A stretch of 64,000 nt of DNA, taken from CAWBLP01 sp963789495 (lineage in GTDB: Bacteria; Pseudomonadota; Alphaproteobacteria; Acetobacterales; Acetobacteraceae). Below the pieces are notes generated by a model. That model was not told the origin of the DNA, did not search any database, and saw only the letters and a list, made by a program, of their open reading frames with translations. The stretch spans positions 1 to 64,000 of the forward strand of contig CAWBLP010000023.1 in assembly GCA_963789495.1 (NCBI GenBank). Direction: 5' to 3'. Position numbers and translations under genes: made by a program. Shown piece by piece: positions 16,747 through 25,890 of the stretch (position 1 is its first letter; the number at the start of each line of letters is the position of its first letter).

Positions 16747-18474
16747 GTGTTCCGCTTCCTAATCGGTGGCCTGGCGACCGTCGCCGGCGTCGTCCTGTTG
16801 TTCGTGGCGTCGTTCGGAAATCCGGACGGTTCCTGGCGAACGCTGACCGGCGCACTCCCTGATGTGATCTCTGTGGTGGCCGAGCCTCCCCATGCGCCGG
16901 CCCCGACCGTGGCTCAACCCTCACCGCCAGCGCAATCGCAAGGCTTTGCGGGCGGTCGACTGCAGGTGAGCCAGGCGGCGAAGCCGGTTGCCGCTGCGGA
17001 CGCCGCAACGCCGGCGGCCGCCGGGATACGGGAGGTGCCACCCCCCGACAATTCGCTGGCGGAGTCGTTGCACACTCAGCTCACGCAGGCCAGCCAAGCC
17101 TTGCGCGACCTACACCAGCAGGCGGACGAGGCACGCAACGCACTCGACATATTGCAGCAGAAGCGGGCCGAGGAGGAGGCTAGGCTGGCGCGGGTGAGGG
17201 CAGAGCAGGAGGCTGCGGCCCAGGCCGAGGAAGCGCGTCAGGCGCAGGCCGCGCGCGAGGTGGAGGCGGCCCGGCAGCAGCAGGCGGCGCGTGATGCCGA
17301 GACGGTCCGGCAGCAACAGGCCGCGCGCGAGGCGGAGGCCGCCCGGAAGCAGCAGGCTGCCCGCGAGGCGGAGGCGGCCCAGAAGCAACAGGCCGCACGT
17401 GACGCTGAAGCTGCCCGACAGCAGCAGGCTGCCAGCGAGGCAGAGGCGGCCCAGAAGCAACAGGCCGCACGTGACGCTGAATTCGCCCGGAAGCAGCAGG
17501 CTGCCCGCGATGCCGACGTGGCCCAGAAGCAACAGGTCGCACGTGACGCTGAGGCCGCGCGACAGCAGCAAGCTGCCCGCACGGCGGCGGAGGCGGCCCA
17601 GAAGCAACAGGTCGCACGTGAGGCGGAGGCCGCCCGGCAGCAGCAGGCTGCCCGCGATGCCGACGTGGCCCAGAAGCAACAGGTCGCACGTGACGCTGAG
17701 GCCGCGCGACAGCAGCAAGCTGCCCGCACGGCGGCGGAGGCGGCCCAGAAGCAACAGGTCGCACGTGAGGCGGAGGCCGCCCGGCAGCAGCAGGCTGCGC
17801 GCGATGCCGACGCGGCCCAGAAGCAACAGGCCACGCGGCAGGAACAAGCGGCCCGTGATGCCGAAGCCGCCCGCAAGGAGCAGGCGGCGCAAAAGGAACA
17901 AGCCGACTTCGAAGCCAGGCAGGCCGCCGCATCTCCTGCCAAGCCTCAACCGAATGACAGCGATCCGGACTCAATCCGTGGCGCATTGGCGCGGCTGCGT
18001 CGCAGTGCTCAGCAGCCGCCACCAAGCGCCGAGGCCACTCAGCCCTATGCTGTTGGCAGCGTAAATCGCTCGTCGTCGGGCGGTCCAGTCGACCGCGGCC
18101 GAGCGCGCAGCTCACCCGGCACACGGATGAGTTTGGCGCATGACGCCATCCTCGCTGGCCGCATAGGCGACGCACAACAACTGCTCGAACAGGCGCAACT
18201 GCAGCTGGTGTTTCGGCCGGTCGCGCCGACGGCCGGTCAGCCGCCGGGGTCCAGCCGGGCAGCAGGCGAGGTTGCCGAGGCGTTGAGCATGTTGGGCGCG
18301 GGGCGGGTCGATGCCGCCTTGCGGGCGTTGGACCGAGCCATGGCCCAGGCTGGCGACGGGCAGGGGGAGCAGGCGAGCCTGCCCCCACCACCCGGTAATG
18401 TTCGCCTGCAGGCGCCCTCATATGGCGCCTGGAACGGCAATACGTTCGGCCCGCCCGACGGGACCTATCGTTAA
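16747..18474 (+). CDS. Membrane-anchored Ala/Gln-rich coiled-coil repeat protein
   Basis: A 575-residue protein if the GTG at 16747 is used; GAGAGG precedes it and an N-terminal membrane helix (FRFLIGGLATVAGVVLLFVA) then begins at residue 2. Residues ~140-400 are a long coiled coil made of degenerate 12- to 14-residue units such as AARDAEAARQQQ and EAAQKQQVAREAEAARQQQ, with TolA-like composition. A Pro/Ser-rich linker follows. The last ~130 residues (MSLAHDAILAGRIGDAQQLL, EALSMLGAGRVDAALRALDR) look like two helical TPR-like hairpins. The role is unknown. A periplasm-spanning or scaffold function is an inference from shape. It is divergent from the ECF sigma gene. Confidence 0.75.
   Translation: MFRFLIGGLATVAGVVLLFVASFGNPDGSWRTLTGALPDVISVVAEPPHAPAPTVAQPSPPAQSQGFAGGRLQVSQAAKPVAAADAATPAAAGIREVPPPDNSLAESLHTQLTQASQALRDLHQQADEARNALDILQQKRAEEEARLARVRAEQEAAAQAEEARQAQAAREVEAARQQQAARDAETVRQQQAAREAEAARKQQAAREAEAAQKQQAARDAEAARQQQAASEAEAAQKQQAARDAEFARKQQAARDADVAQKQQVARDAEAARQQQAARTAAEAAQKQQVAREAEAARQQQAARDADVAQKQQVARDAEAARQQQAARTAAEAAQKQQVAREAEAARQQQAARDADAAQKQQATRQEQAARDAEAARKEQAAQKEQADFEARQAAASPAKPQPNDSDPDSIRGALARLRRSAQQPPPSAEATQPYAVGSVNRSSSGGPVDRGRARSSPGTRMSLAHDAILAGRIGDAQQLLEQAQLQLVFRPVAPTAGQPPGSSRAAGEVAEALSMLGAGRVDAALRALDRAMAQAGDGQGEQASLPPPPGNVRLQAPSYGAWNGNTFGPPDGTYR
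17487..17800 (+). repeat. In-frame tandem duplication of 147 bp inside the coiled coil
   Basis: A 147-bp (49-codon) block is present twice in direct tandem with almost no differences. The segment starting GATGCCGACGTGGCCCAG begins near 17509 and again near 17656. Shorter 36- to 42-bp units repeat on both sides. The near-identity shows a recent duplication, and the length should vary between strains. Confidence 0.8.
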
Positions 18475-18598
18475 GTCCGTGGCGGAACGTCCGCACCACC
18501 CGTCAGGCCGAGGTCGTTTTTCTTCCTGACCGCATCGGCAGGACGCGGCGAGGGGCGGGCGTTTTCGATGAAGGTCCGGACGGGCCCGGGCCATCCCA

Positions 18599-19500
18599 TC
18601 ACACCACCCCGTGCTGCAGCAGGTCGGACAACTGGGTCATTCCCGTCCCGTGCAGCGTCGCCACGTCGATCGTCGTGCTTCCCGCGATGCCGGACGGTGT
18701 GACACTGATCACAGTTCCGGTCCCACGCAGGCTGTGGAGATGCAGCCAAGCGCCAAGATCGGTATGACCGTCCCACGTCGTCGCGGCCAGCAGTGGACGG
18801 AAATCCAGCAGGTCCTGGTTGTAGATCACCTTGCCGTAAATGTCGTCGTAGCCCTGGCCGGCCACTGGCAGAACCAGCCAGTTGCTACTGCCGAAGTCCT
18901 GGATGGCATCGCGCCCACTGCCGGCATCAACGACATCACCGGTCCTAGTCAGCCGAATCCGGTCGTTCCCCGCGCCGGTCGTGATCTGGTTGCCGTTGCC
19001 GCGTCCACCATCGTCAGCGTGCCGGATGTGACGTTGAGATTCAGCACCATTGATCCCGGATTGCCGGCTGCGTAGGCGTCGGTGATCACAATGCCGCCGA
19101 TCGTCATCGTCGCACCTGCATCGACACGCGCCATCGCTGGTAGCGCAATGCTCGGCCCACTCAGTGATGCCGCCACATTCACCGCAATGGTCTTGGTACC
19201 TTCAACCCCCGCCTGGTCCCACACATCGACGGTGATTGTGTCGTTGCCGGCACCACTGCCCACCACGTAGGACAAATGGGCCAGATCGGCGTTGATCTTT
19301 GCCAGCGTACCATTGACCGTGATGGCATGCGTGCCGGAGCCTGCAATCGATTTCCCGCTCGCGTCCGTCATCGTCAGCGTGCCCGCCTGCGTAATCAGGT
19401 TGAGTACCAGCATCCCCCGGATTGCTGGCGGCAAACGCGTCTGTGACCGAGACGCCGGCAAGCTTATAGAGTGCACAGTCGTATTGATATCAGGAGCGGC
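18599..19500 (-). pseudogene. C-terminal remnant of a large repeat adhesin/RTX-type protein
   Basis: Two minus-strand frames join into the end of a large secreted protein. The upstream part holds two copies of an Ig-like repeat seen as LVLNLITQAGTLTMTDASGK and MVLNLNVTSGTLTMVDA, with SYVVGSGAGNDTITVDVWD between. After a shift near 19005 comes an RTX-like GNGNQITTGAGNDRIRLTRT, then DVVDAGSGRDAIQDFG. The tail is YDDIYGKVIYNQDLLDFRPL and later SLRGTGTVISVTPSGIA. Another shift lies near 19425 (in a run of G). The N-terminal body of the protein is missing, and the frame ends in AT-rich DNA. It was probably a type I-secreted calcium-binding adhesin. Confidence 0.65.
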
Positions 19501-19965
19501 AGAGGTTATCCAGTGAGAGATGTTCTATATTGGTTCCTGATATGTTCGTTCTGATTGTGCCTATGAGATCATAAATTGGGTAAAAAATTCAATCCGGTGT
19601 GATAGTATGGTGCGGTATGATAATAAGAAATGCATACTCATCCTCAGATGAGATTCGCGAGGATTGCAAATGATACGGGCCTAGTGCGTGCATATTCTGC
19701 AGCTGAGAACGGGCAATGTTGCCTGTGCCGTTGCGAAAATCCGAGCCTTGATAACTCGCTCATATCGTCACGGGACCAATACGGGTACAATTACGATCTG
19801 GAATCATCCGCCCCTCACGATGCTGGACACGCCAGCGCGAGCCGCGTTGAAACCAGCCGCGGCATCCCGAACCTAGTCGATCGCTAACTGCTTCGGACGT
19901 AGGTCGGCGCCGCGTCTTGCGTCGGTCCGATCGGCTGCGCGTATAAACTGCCTAGGTGGAAAACC
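19501..19965. other. AT-rich non-coding island ahead of the exopolysaccharide locus
   Basis: Bases 19480-19650 are far richer in A and T than the rest of the window (runs such as TAAAAAATTCAAT and ATGATAATAAGAAATGCATA). No gene is convincing here; a frame at 19630-19887 has no homology or ribosome site that I can see. It may hold the promoter of the exopolysaccharide genes or mark the border of transferred DNA. Confidence 0.5.
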
Positions 19966-20944
19966 TTGCCCTGCCGCGTCTCGGTTATCGTTCCAGCTTA
20001 CAACTGCGCCAAGACCTTGCCGCACGCGGTTCACTCCGCGCTGCTGCAGAGCCTGCGGGATCTTCAGGTCATCATCGTCAACGATGGATCGCGTGACCAT
20101 ACTGCAGAGGTGGCGCGCCGCCTCGCGGCGGATGATCCTCGCGTTCGCGTGATCATGCAGCCGCGCAATCGGGGAAAGCCCTGTGCGATGAATACCGCGG
20201 TTGCGGAGGCGGAGGGGGACTGGGTCGCCGTCCTGGATGCCGACGACTGGTACGCTCCGGATCGACTGCAGACCTTGGTCGATCGTGCCGAACGCGAAGA
20301 TGTGGATCTGATCGCCGACAACCAATTTCTCTACGACGATGGCGCGGGAGCGGTGGTGCGCACGGCTTTCGCTGAATCGCGGGGCGATCGGCCGTTGGAT
20401 CGGAAGCTGTTTGCCGCCGGCAGCGATCCTGTACTCGGACTTCGATTTCGGCATGCTGAAGCCGGTGGTACGGGCACGGTTCCTGCACGCCACCGGTCTG
20501 AGTTATCGGGAGACCGCCAAGCTCAGCGAGGATTTCCTTTATCTGGTCGAATTCTTCGCGGCCGGCGGCCGCGGCTTTCTCACTGCGCAACCGCTCTATT
20601 TCTGGCGCCAGGCGTTCGGCACAATCTCCCGCCGCTGGACGGAAACCGGCGACGGCAGCTGGCGCTACAACTTTCTGTCAGCTGTGGCCGCGAATGAAGA
20701 AGTTCTGCGGAGCCTGCGCGTGCAGGGCGAGCCGGCGCTCAGTGCGATGCTGGAGCGTCGAATGCGGGCGTTCCAGCGCCTGCACCTGTTGCAGGAGGTC
20801 AGTCGCTTACGCGCGGGCGGTGCGGCACCTGGTCGATTGGTCCGCCAGGTGTTGTCCCATCCGTCGATCTGGCCGTTGGTCGTGCGGCGTGGCGCCCGGC
20901 GCGTCCGCCGCCATCTGCCATCGCAGTCCGCACAGCGTGCATAA
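19966..20944 (+). pseudogene. Family 2 glycosyltransferase, one frameshift
   Basis: A GT-A fold transferase of about 325 residues. The N-terminal part has VSVIVPAYNCAKTL, VIIVNDGSRDHT, NRGKPCAMNTAVAEAEGDWV and the metal-binding AVLDADDWY. A single-base shift near 20425-20440 (after LFAAGSD) is needed to continue with LYSDFDFGMLKPVVRARFL and LSEDFLYLVEFFAAG, then to the stop at 20942. The start appears to be TTG at 19966 behind AGGTGG. It is the first gene of the exopolysaccharide locus. The break may be a sequencing indel. Confidence 0.75.
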
Positions 20945-21123
20945 ACGGCATCCTCGATCACGCTCCGGTGACCGTGTCTTAACCCTCTAGATTATCGGAA
21001 CGTCGCCGCTCTCTGCGCTTTACAACCTTGGTACGTAAACCGGCACGTCCGCGGTTTCGCATCGCAGCGGCCATCGCTCCCAATCCTGCCAAGCCACCTA
21101 TTCCGGGGCGATCCCGAAGCGTC

Positions 21124-21139
21124 TGGCACGGACCTTGCT
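21124..21139 (+). promoter_or_regulatory. Consensus sigma-54 promoter upstream of the GumD-like gene
   Basis: TGGCACG-GACC-TTGCT matches the sigma-54 consensus (TGGCACG-N4-TTGCW) at every position, with correct GG/GC spacing. Transcription would start near 21150, about 60 bases before the ATG at 21209. The sigma-54 activator gene at 33.8-35.0 kb lies at the other end of the same region. Confidence 0.7.
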
Positions 21140-21208
21140 CCTGCACCAGGGTCGAATTTGCAATGGCCGAGTTTGCGCCGATCGCCGAGGGATTACGAAG
21201 GACCACGC

Positions 21209-22699
21209 ATGTACCCAGCAAGGCGAATTGAACGTTTGGACTCCCTGACATCAACCGCCGGCTCCGCATGGCCGGTCGGACGTGACAGCCGGAGGCGCAA
21301 CCTACTTGCCGATCGGCTGTGCCCGGCGGCGTTGATCGGCTCCGATGTGGCAGCCTTCGTGCTGTCCGTCTTCCTGGCCTTCGTCGTTGCGGTTGCCACC
21401 CGCCCTTCTCCTTTTACGCGGGCGATTGGAAATCTTGTGCAGCTTGGGCCGGCGTGGCACGGCTGGGGGACGTTTCTCGTTCTGGTGAGCCTGTTGGTGT
21501 TCTTTGCGGCGCGGGGCCAATACACCTCTCGCGTGCCGTTCTGGACCCAACTTGGCGATGTCGTGTTGGGGTGCGCGGTTGCACTGGCCTGCGACACATT
21601 TATCGCTATCGCCCTATACAACAGCCCGGTTGAGCTTGAGGGGCTGCTGCGCTGGGTGCTGTTCTGCCCCTGCCTGTTGCTGCTGAGGGCAGCGGTTCGC
21701 GGATTGCTGCAGCTGTGCAATCTGTGGACGATCAACACCCTGGTGATCGCAACGCCTGGTGTTTATGAGCAGGCACGAGCGGCGCTCTCGTCGGACCGTG
21801 CCATGGGTTATTCGTTGGTAGGCTCCGTGGCATTGAGTGAGGCGGCCGAGCTTGATGGGCCGGCGCTGCTTGATCTGATCGCTGAGCGGGGAGCGCGGTT
21901 CGTCGTCGTCGCAATTGGAACCGGTAAGCTGGCCGCTGAACGAAGCATCATCTCGATCCTCCGTCAGGCGGGCTGCCCGATCGCACTGGTGCCTGCGCTT
22001 GAAGGTCTGCCCGTCGTAGGGCTGCGCCAACATCACTTCTTCAGTCACGACATCGTTATGCTGGTCAGCCGTAACAATCTTGCCCGGCCGTTTGCCAGAA
22101 TTCTAAAGTGCGCCTTCGATCAGGCGGTCGCGGCGGTGCTTCTGCTCCTGTTGGCTCCGTTGATGTCATTGATTGCGGTTCTCGCGCGGATGGACGGCGG
22201 CAAGGCTCTGTTCCGGCATCGCCGTATTGGCGCGGGCGGACAAACGTTTGGTTGTATCAAGTTCCGTACCATGGTGCCGGGTGCGGATGCGGTTCTGCAG
22301 CGTGTGCTTGCGGAAGACCCGGCCGCTGCGGCGGAATGGGCTGCCACGCACAAGCTGCGCCATGACCCGCGCGTCACGACGCTAGGCCGCTTTCTCCGCC
22401 GCTCCAGCCTCGATGAGTTGCCGCAGCTGCTGAACGTGCTGCGGGGTGAGATGAGCTTGGTCGGGCCACGGCCTATCGTTCAAGCCGAGGTGGCACGTTA
22501 TGGCGACGATATCGACTACTACTACGAGGCCAAGCCTGGCCTCACCGGTCTTTGGCAGGTGAGTGGACGCAGCGATACGTCCTATGAACGTCGCGTCCGG
22601 CTGGACGTCTGGTACGTTCGCAACTGGACCCTGTGGCACGATGTCACGATTTTGCTAAAAACCATTCCCGCAGTTTTCCTGCAGCGTGGCGCGCAATAG
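21209..22699 (+). CDS. Exopolysaccharide polyprenyl glycosylphosphotransferase (GumD/WcaJ-like)
   Basis: A 496-residue inner-membrane enzyme that moves a sugar-1-phosphate (usually glucose) to undecaprenyl phosphate and so starts repeat-unit assembly. The N-terminal half has four to five membrane segments (LIGSDVAAFVLSVFLAFVVA and others) and a CoA-binding-like domain. The C-terminal catalytic part begins with the re-entrant helix AVAAVLLLLLAPLMSLIAVL. It then has RIGAGGQTFGCIKFRTM, LRRSSLDELPQLLNVLRGEM, SLVGPRP and the terminal GLTGLWQVSGRSD. The ATG at 21209 follows GAAGGA and is preferred to the longer TTG start. It has its own sigma-54 promoter. Confidence 0.92.
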   Translation: MYPARRIERLDSLTSTAGSAWPVGRDSRRRNLLADRLCPAALIGSDVAAFVLSVFLAFVVAVATRPSPFTRAIGNLVQLGPAWHGWGTFLVLVSLLVFFAARGQYTSRVPFWTQLGDVVLGCAVALACDTFIAIALYNSPVELEGLLRWVLFCPCLLLLRAAVRGLLQLCNLWTINTLVIATPGVYEQARAALSSDRAMGYSLVGSVALSEAAELDGPALLDLIAERGARFVVVAIGTGKLAAERSIISILRQAGCPIALVPALEGLPVVGLRQHHFFSHDIVMLVSRNNLARPFARILKCAFDQAVAAVLLLLLAPLMSLIAVLARMDGGKALFRHRRIGAGGQTFGCIKFRTMVPGADAVLQRVLAEDPAAAAEWAATHKLRHDPRVTTLGRFLRRSSLDELPQLLNVLRGEMSLVGPRPIVQAEVARYGDDIDYYYEAKPGLTGLWQVSGRSDTSYERRVRLDVWYVRNWTLWHDVTILLKTIPAVFLQRGAQ

Positions 22700-22761
22700 C
22701 ACGTGTCGCTGGCCGATCCAGTCAATCCGTCGTAACAAGCCGTCCGGTCGAAACGGGAGAT

Positions 22762-23580
22762 ATGGCAAGAATGCATACTGAAATAGGATGTTCCGGCTGC
22801 TCACAGGCCCCATCCAATACGGCTACCTTCAAAAGCGCGACGCGTGGGATCGTTGTGTTCTCGGCGGCGGCGATGCTGGCGGCCTGCTCGACGGTCCCGA
22901 AACTTCCCCCTGCACCCCTGGAGCCAACACCGGTTTCCCAGGTGACGAAGCTGCCGCCATACCGCCTGCAGGTGGGCGATGTGCTCGACATCCGGCTGAT
23001 GTTGAACCCGGAATTGAACGAGGAAGTCACCGTCGCGCCTGATGGTCATATATCCACCACAGTCGCTTCGGATGAAGTCGCCTATGGACGGACGGTACCG
23101 GAACTCGAAGCGGCGCTGCGGCGCGACTATTCGCACGATCTACAGAACCCGCGGATCTCGGTGGAAGTGAAATCCTTTGCACCAACCCGCGTCTATGTCG
23201 CTGGAGAGGTCGCCAATCCTGGCGAGTTCATCACGGTTGGTCCGACCTTGACCTTGTCGCAGGCAATCGCGCGGGCCGGTGGGGTCCGCCTGAGCAGCGA
23301 CGAGTCCAGCGTCTTCATCATCCGGCGCAATCCCGAGGGTCCGCCAGAGTATCTGTCGGTGGACTGGCAGGGAGTGTCCCATGCAAGGACGCCTGCGGCC
23401 GATGTGCGGCTTGCGCCGTATGACGTGGTGTACGTGCCCAAGAGCGGCATCGCCGAAGTCTACAAGTGGTATAACCAGTACATTCAGCAGTTCGCCAACC
23501 CGAGCTTTGGGTTCTCTTACCTCGTGAACCCCACCGCCGGTGGCAGCACGATCGTCACCGGTTCGTCAACAGGCAAATAG
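22762..23580 (+). CDS. Polysaccharide export outer-membrane lipoprotein (Wza/GumB-like)
   Basis: A 272-residue export protein. The signal (VVFSAAAMLAAC) ends in a lipobox, so the mature protein should start at a lipidated Cys near residue 36. The PES domain follows (YRLQVGDVLDIRLMLNPELN, VAPDGHISTTV), then a SLBB domain (RVYVAGEVANPGEFITVGP, TLTLSQAIARAGG). The length matches GumB-type OPX proteins that lack Wza's long C-terminal helix, although an amphipathic tail (VYKWYNQYIQQFANPSFG) is present. It lies 62 bases after the GumD-like gene. A Met at 22771 is an equally possible start. Confidence 0.92.
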   Translation: MARMHTEIGCSGCSQAPSNTATFKSATRGIVVFSAAAMLAACSTVPKLPPAPLEPTPVSQVTKLPPYRLQVGDVLDIRLMLNPELNEEVTVAPDGHISTTVASDEVAYGRTVPELEAALRRDYSHDLQNPRISVEVKSFAPTRVYVAGEVANPGEFITVGPTLTLSQAIARAGGVRLSSDESSVFIIRRNPEGPPEYLSVDWQGVSHARTPAADVRLAPYDVVYVPKSGIAEVYKWYNQYIQQFANPSFGFSYLVNPTAGGSTIVTGSSTGK

Positions 23581-23655
23581 TGCATGCATCCCTGGCCGGC
23601 ATCCTGCCGGCCAGGATCCTTCTTTCCAGTCGGCGCGCGTTGCCGGGAGCAGTCG

Positions 23656-25101
23656 ATGATCGTTCAGCCGTCATTTCGTCAAACGGTTCTGACCTTCTTT
23701 CGGCGGAAGTTCACCTTCCTGCTCGTGTTCCTGGCAGTCTGCTCGGCCGGCGCTGCCTATCTGCTTGTTGCCACGCCAAAATACATTTCCAACGCGTCGC
23801 TGATCCTGCGTTTCGATCAGCACAACGTTCCTAACATCGATCGCACGCGGCAGCCCACACAGCAGCTTGGTTCAAATGAGCGTCGAGAGATACTGCATTC
23901 GGATTCGGATATTCTGCGCAGTCCGGATCTGGCACGCCATGCGATCAATGAGGTCGGATTGGCGCGGGTCTACCCAAAGATTGCCGCGGACGGACACGGC
24001 AAGGCCAAGCAGATGGATGAGGCGCTGAAGGCGTTTTCCAGCGACCTGGTCATCGACGTTGGCCTGCAAAGCGACGTGATCAACCTGTCGTTCCTGAACC
24101 CGGATGCGGCTGTGGCTCGCGACACCGTGCAGGCGCTGCTGGACCAGTTCTTTTCGCAGGAGGCGACGATCTATGCCAATCCGCAGCTGCAATTCGCTGA
24201 GGAGGAGACAAAGCGAGCGCAAGAGAAGCTGAACAAGGCGCAGGACGCGCTGTCCCAGTTCCGTGCCACCCACAAGATTTCCGATTTGAATGCCCAGGTG
24301 GGCCAACTGCTGCAGCAACGGACCGATGTCGATAGCCGCTTGAATGTTGCGAAGGGCCGTGTCGCGGAGGCGGAGCAGAAGGAGGCTGCGCTGAAGGAAT
24401 TGCTATCCGCTGTGCCGCCTTTGCTGACTACTTCAGCCCAGGGCGAAACCTATCGCGGTGTCGATGACGTGGAAGGTCAAATCGCGACGCTGAGAGCCAA
24501 GCGCGACCAGATGGCAGCAACCTACCGGCCGGGCAGCCCGGTGTTCCGCCAACTCGACGCCTCCATCTCGTCGTTGGAGGCGGCCGCTCGACGCAGCAAA
24601 GCCGATGCACGAGGGCGCTCAAGCACGCTGCCGAATCTCGTGTATGAAAATATCAAGACCGACTTGTTGCGCGCTTCTGCGGAAGCAAAGGGTGCGCGTG
24701 AGCCGGCGCAGCTGTTGGCGCAGCAATTGGATCAGATCAATCAGCGCCTGGCCGATCTGGATGCACAGCGCAGCCGCTATGACGACCTTCAGCGCACCGT
24801 GCGTATCCAGGACGACACCTATCGGACGCTGGCGATCCGGTTCGAGGAATCGCGGGTCGAGGCAAATCGCAATGCGCAGAAGATTTCGGCGGCGGCGGTC
24901 ATCGCGGCGCCGTCGCTGCCTGAGCTTCCCGCCCGCCCTCGTCGCAAACTACTCGCGCTGGGCACCATATTGGCGGGTCTGATCCTGGCTTGTGGTGCGG
25001 TGCTTGGCATCGAGGCAATCGATGACCGACTGCGAACCCCGCATGATGTGGCACATATCCTGCGTCTTCCGGTCCTGGCGACATTCGGGAAGGACGCATG
25101 A
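23656..25101 (+). CDS. Chain-length/export co-polymerase (Wzc/GumC-like, PCP family)
   Basis: A 481-residue inner-membrane protein with two membrane helices (FLLVFLAVCSAGAAYLLVA near residue 20 and GTILAGLILACGAVLGI near 440) around a long periplasmic coiled-coil region (LQFAEEETKRAQEKLNKAQD and RLADLDAQRSRYDDLQRTVR). The Pro-rich motif before the second helix (LPELPARPRRKLLALG) is typical. It has no kinase domain; the next gene encodes that part separately. GGAG ahead of ATG 23656 sets the start. The stop overlaps the next ATG (ATGA). Confidence 0.9.
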   Translation: MIVQPSFRQTVLTFFRRKFTFLLVFLAVCSAGAAYLLVATPKYISNASLILRFDQHNVPNIDRTRQPTQQLGSNERREILHSDSDILRSPDLARHAINEVGLARVYPKIAADGHGKAKQMDEALKAFSSDLVIDVGLQSDVINLSFLNPDAAVARDTVQALLDQFFSQEATIYANPQLQFAEEETKRAQEKLNKAQDALSQFRATHKISDLNAQVGQLLQQRTDVDSRLNVAKGRVAEAEQKEAALKELLSAVPPLLTTSAQGETYRGVDDVEGQIATLRAKRDQMAATYRPGSPVFRQLDASISSLEAAARRSKADARGRSSTLPNLVYENIKTDLLRASAEAKGAREPAQLLAQQLDQINQRLADLDAQRSRYDDLQRTVRIQDDTYRTLAIRFEESRVEANRNAQKISAAAVIAAPSLPELPARPRRKLLALGTILAGLILACGAVLGIEAIDDRLRTPHDVAHILRLPVLATFGKDA

Positions 25102-25883
25102 CGTCTCTCTCGCAGGATTACACAGAGCGGACCGCAATGCCGGAGAGGCCCAGGATGACACCGACGCTCACGAAGAAGTCCCCGAGGCCGCGGACAAACC
25201 TCCCGGTGCCGACCCGGCGTTTGCCGCCCCGCATTGCGCCGACCGGGCGTTCTCGCGGCCTCGCGCCCGGCGAACTGGTAAAGCTACACCATTCACTGGC
25301 TGAATCGCTCAGTGCTGACACCGGCGTGGTCTGCCAATTTGTCGCGGCAGAGTCGGGCGCTGGCACCGAGGATGTTGGTTACGATCTCGCCTATATCAGC
25401 GCGGCCTGGCTAGGCAAGCGCGTATTGTTCGTCAACGGCACCAACGTCAGGATGGATGGGCACGATCATGCGGGCTCGCGTGGGCGGCAGCCATTGTTGG
25501 GGAATGATGATACGTTTGATGACGTGGAAAGTCGGATAACACGCGTTGTCGGGCTCGAATTGTATCAAATGAAAATGCCGAGCATGAGGGGCGCGTTGGA
25601 TCTGGCGCCGACGTTGAAGAGAATACCGGAGTTTCTCGGCAAGCTGCGCGAAGCCTTCGACATGGTGGTAATCGCGTCGCCGGCAGCTACGGAAGCTCCA
25701 ATGGGCGTCCTGTTATCGCGCTTCGTGGACGGTAACATCCTGGTGCTCGAGGCAGGTCGTACGCGCGCCCCGACGGCGGTAGAGCTGCGCAACTCGCTCA
25801 GCGCATCCGGCGGCATGGTGGTCGGCGCGGTGCTGACCCATTACCGGACTTTTGTTCCGCGTTGGCTGCGCCGCTGGCTCTGA
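25098..25883 (+). CDS. CpsD/CapB-like P-loop partner of the co-polymerase, lacking a normal Walker A
   Basis: A 261-residue cytoplasmic protein with the fold pattern of BY-kinases. It has VVCQFVAAESGAGTEDVGYD where a Walker A motif belongs, LGKRVLFVNGTNV, FDMVVIASPAATEAPMGVLL and GNILVLEAGRTRAPT. The essential GKT/S is absent (GAGTED instead), and there is no Tyr cluster at the C-terminus. It is therefore probably a non-catalytic or noncanonical partner of the GumC-like protein. Its start overlaps the stop of that gene by 4 bases, which implies coupled translation. Confidence 0.75.
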   Translation: MTSLSQDYTERTAMPERPRMTPTLTKKSPRPRTNLPVPTRRLPPRIAPTGRSRGLAPGELVKLHHSLAESLSADTGVVCQFVAAESGAGTEDVGYDLAYISAAWLGKRVLFVNGTNVRMDGHDHAGSRGRQPLLGNDDTFDDVESRITRVVGLELYQMKMPSMRGALDLAPTLKRIPEFLGKLREAFDMVVIASPAATEAPMGVLLSRFVDGNILVLEAGRTRAPTAVELRNSLSASGGMVVGAVLTHYRTFVPRWLRRWL

Positions 25884-25890
25884 CGCATTC

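Noticed and set aside
17110..17949. Minus-strand Leu/Gly repeat frame and possible CRISPR-like array in the 17 kb repeats
   Set aside because: The repeats are in-frame codon units of a coiled coil, contiguous and without spacers; the minus frame is a mirror of it.
19630..19887. 85-residue frame in the AT-rich island
   Set aside because: No ribosome site and no homology that I recognise; composition follows the local base bias.
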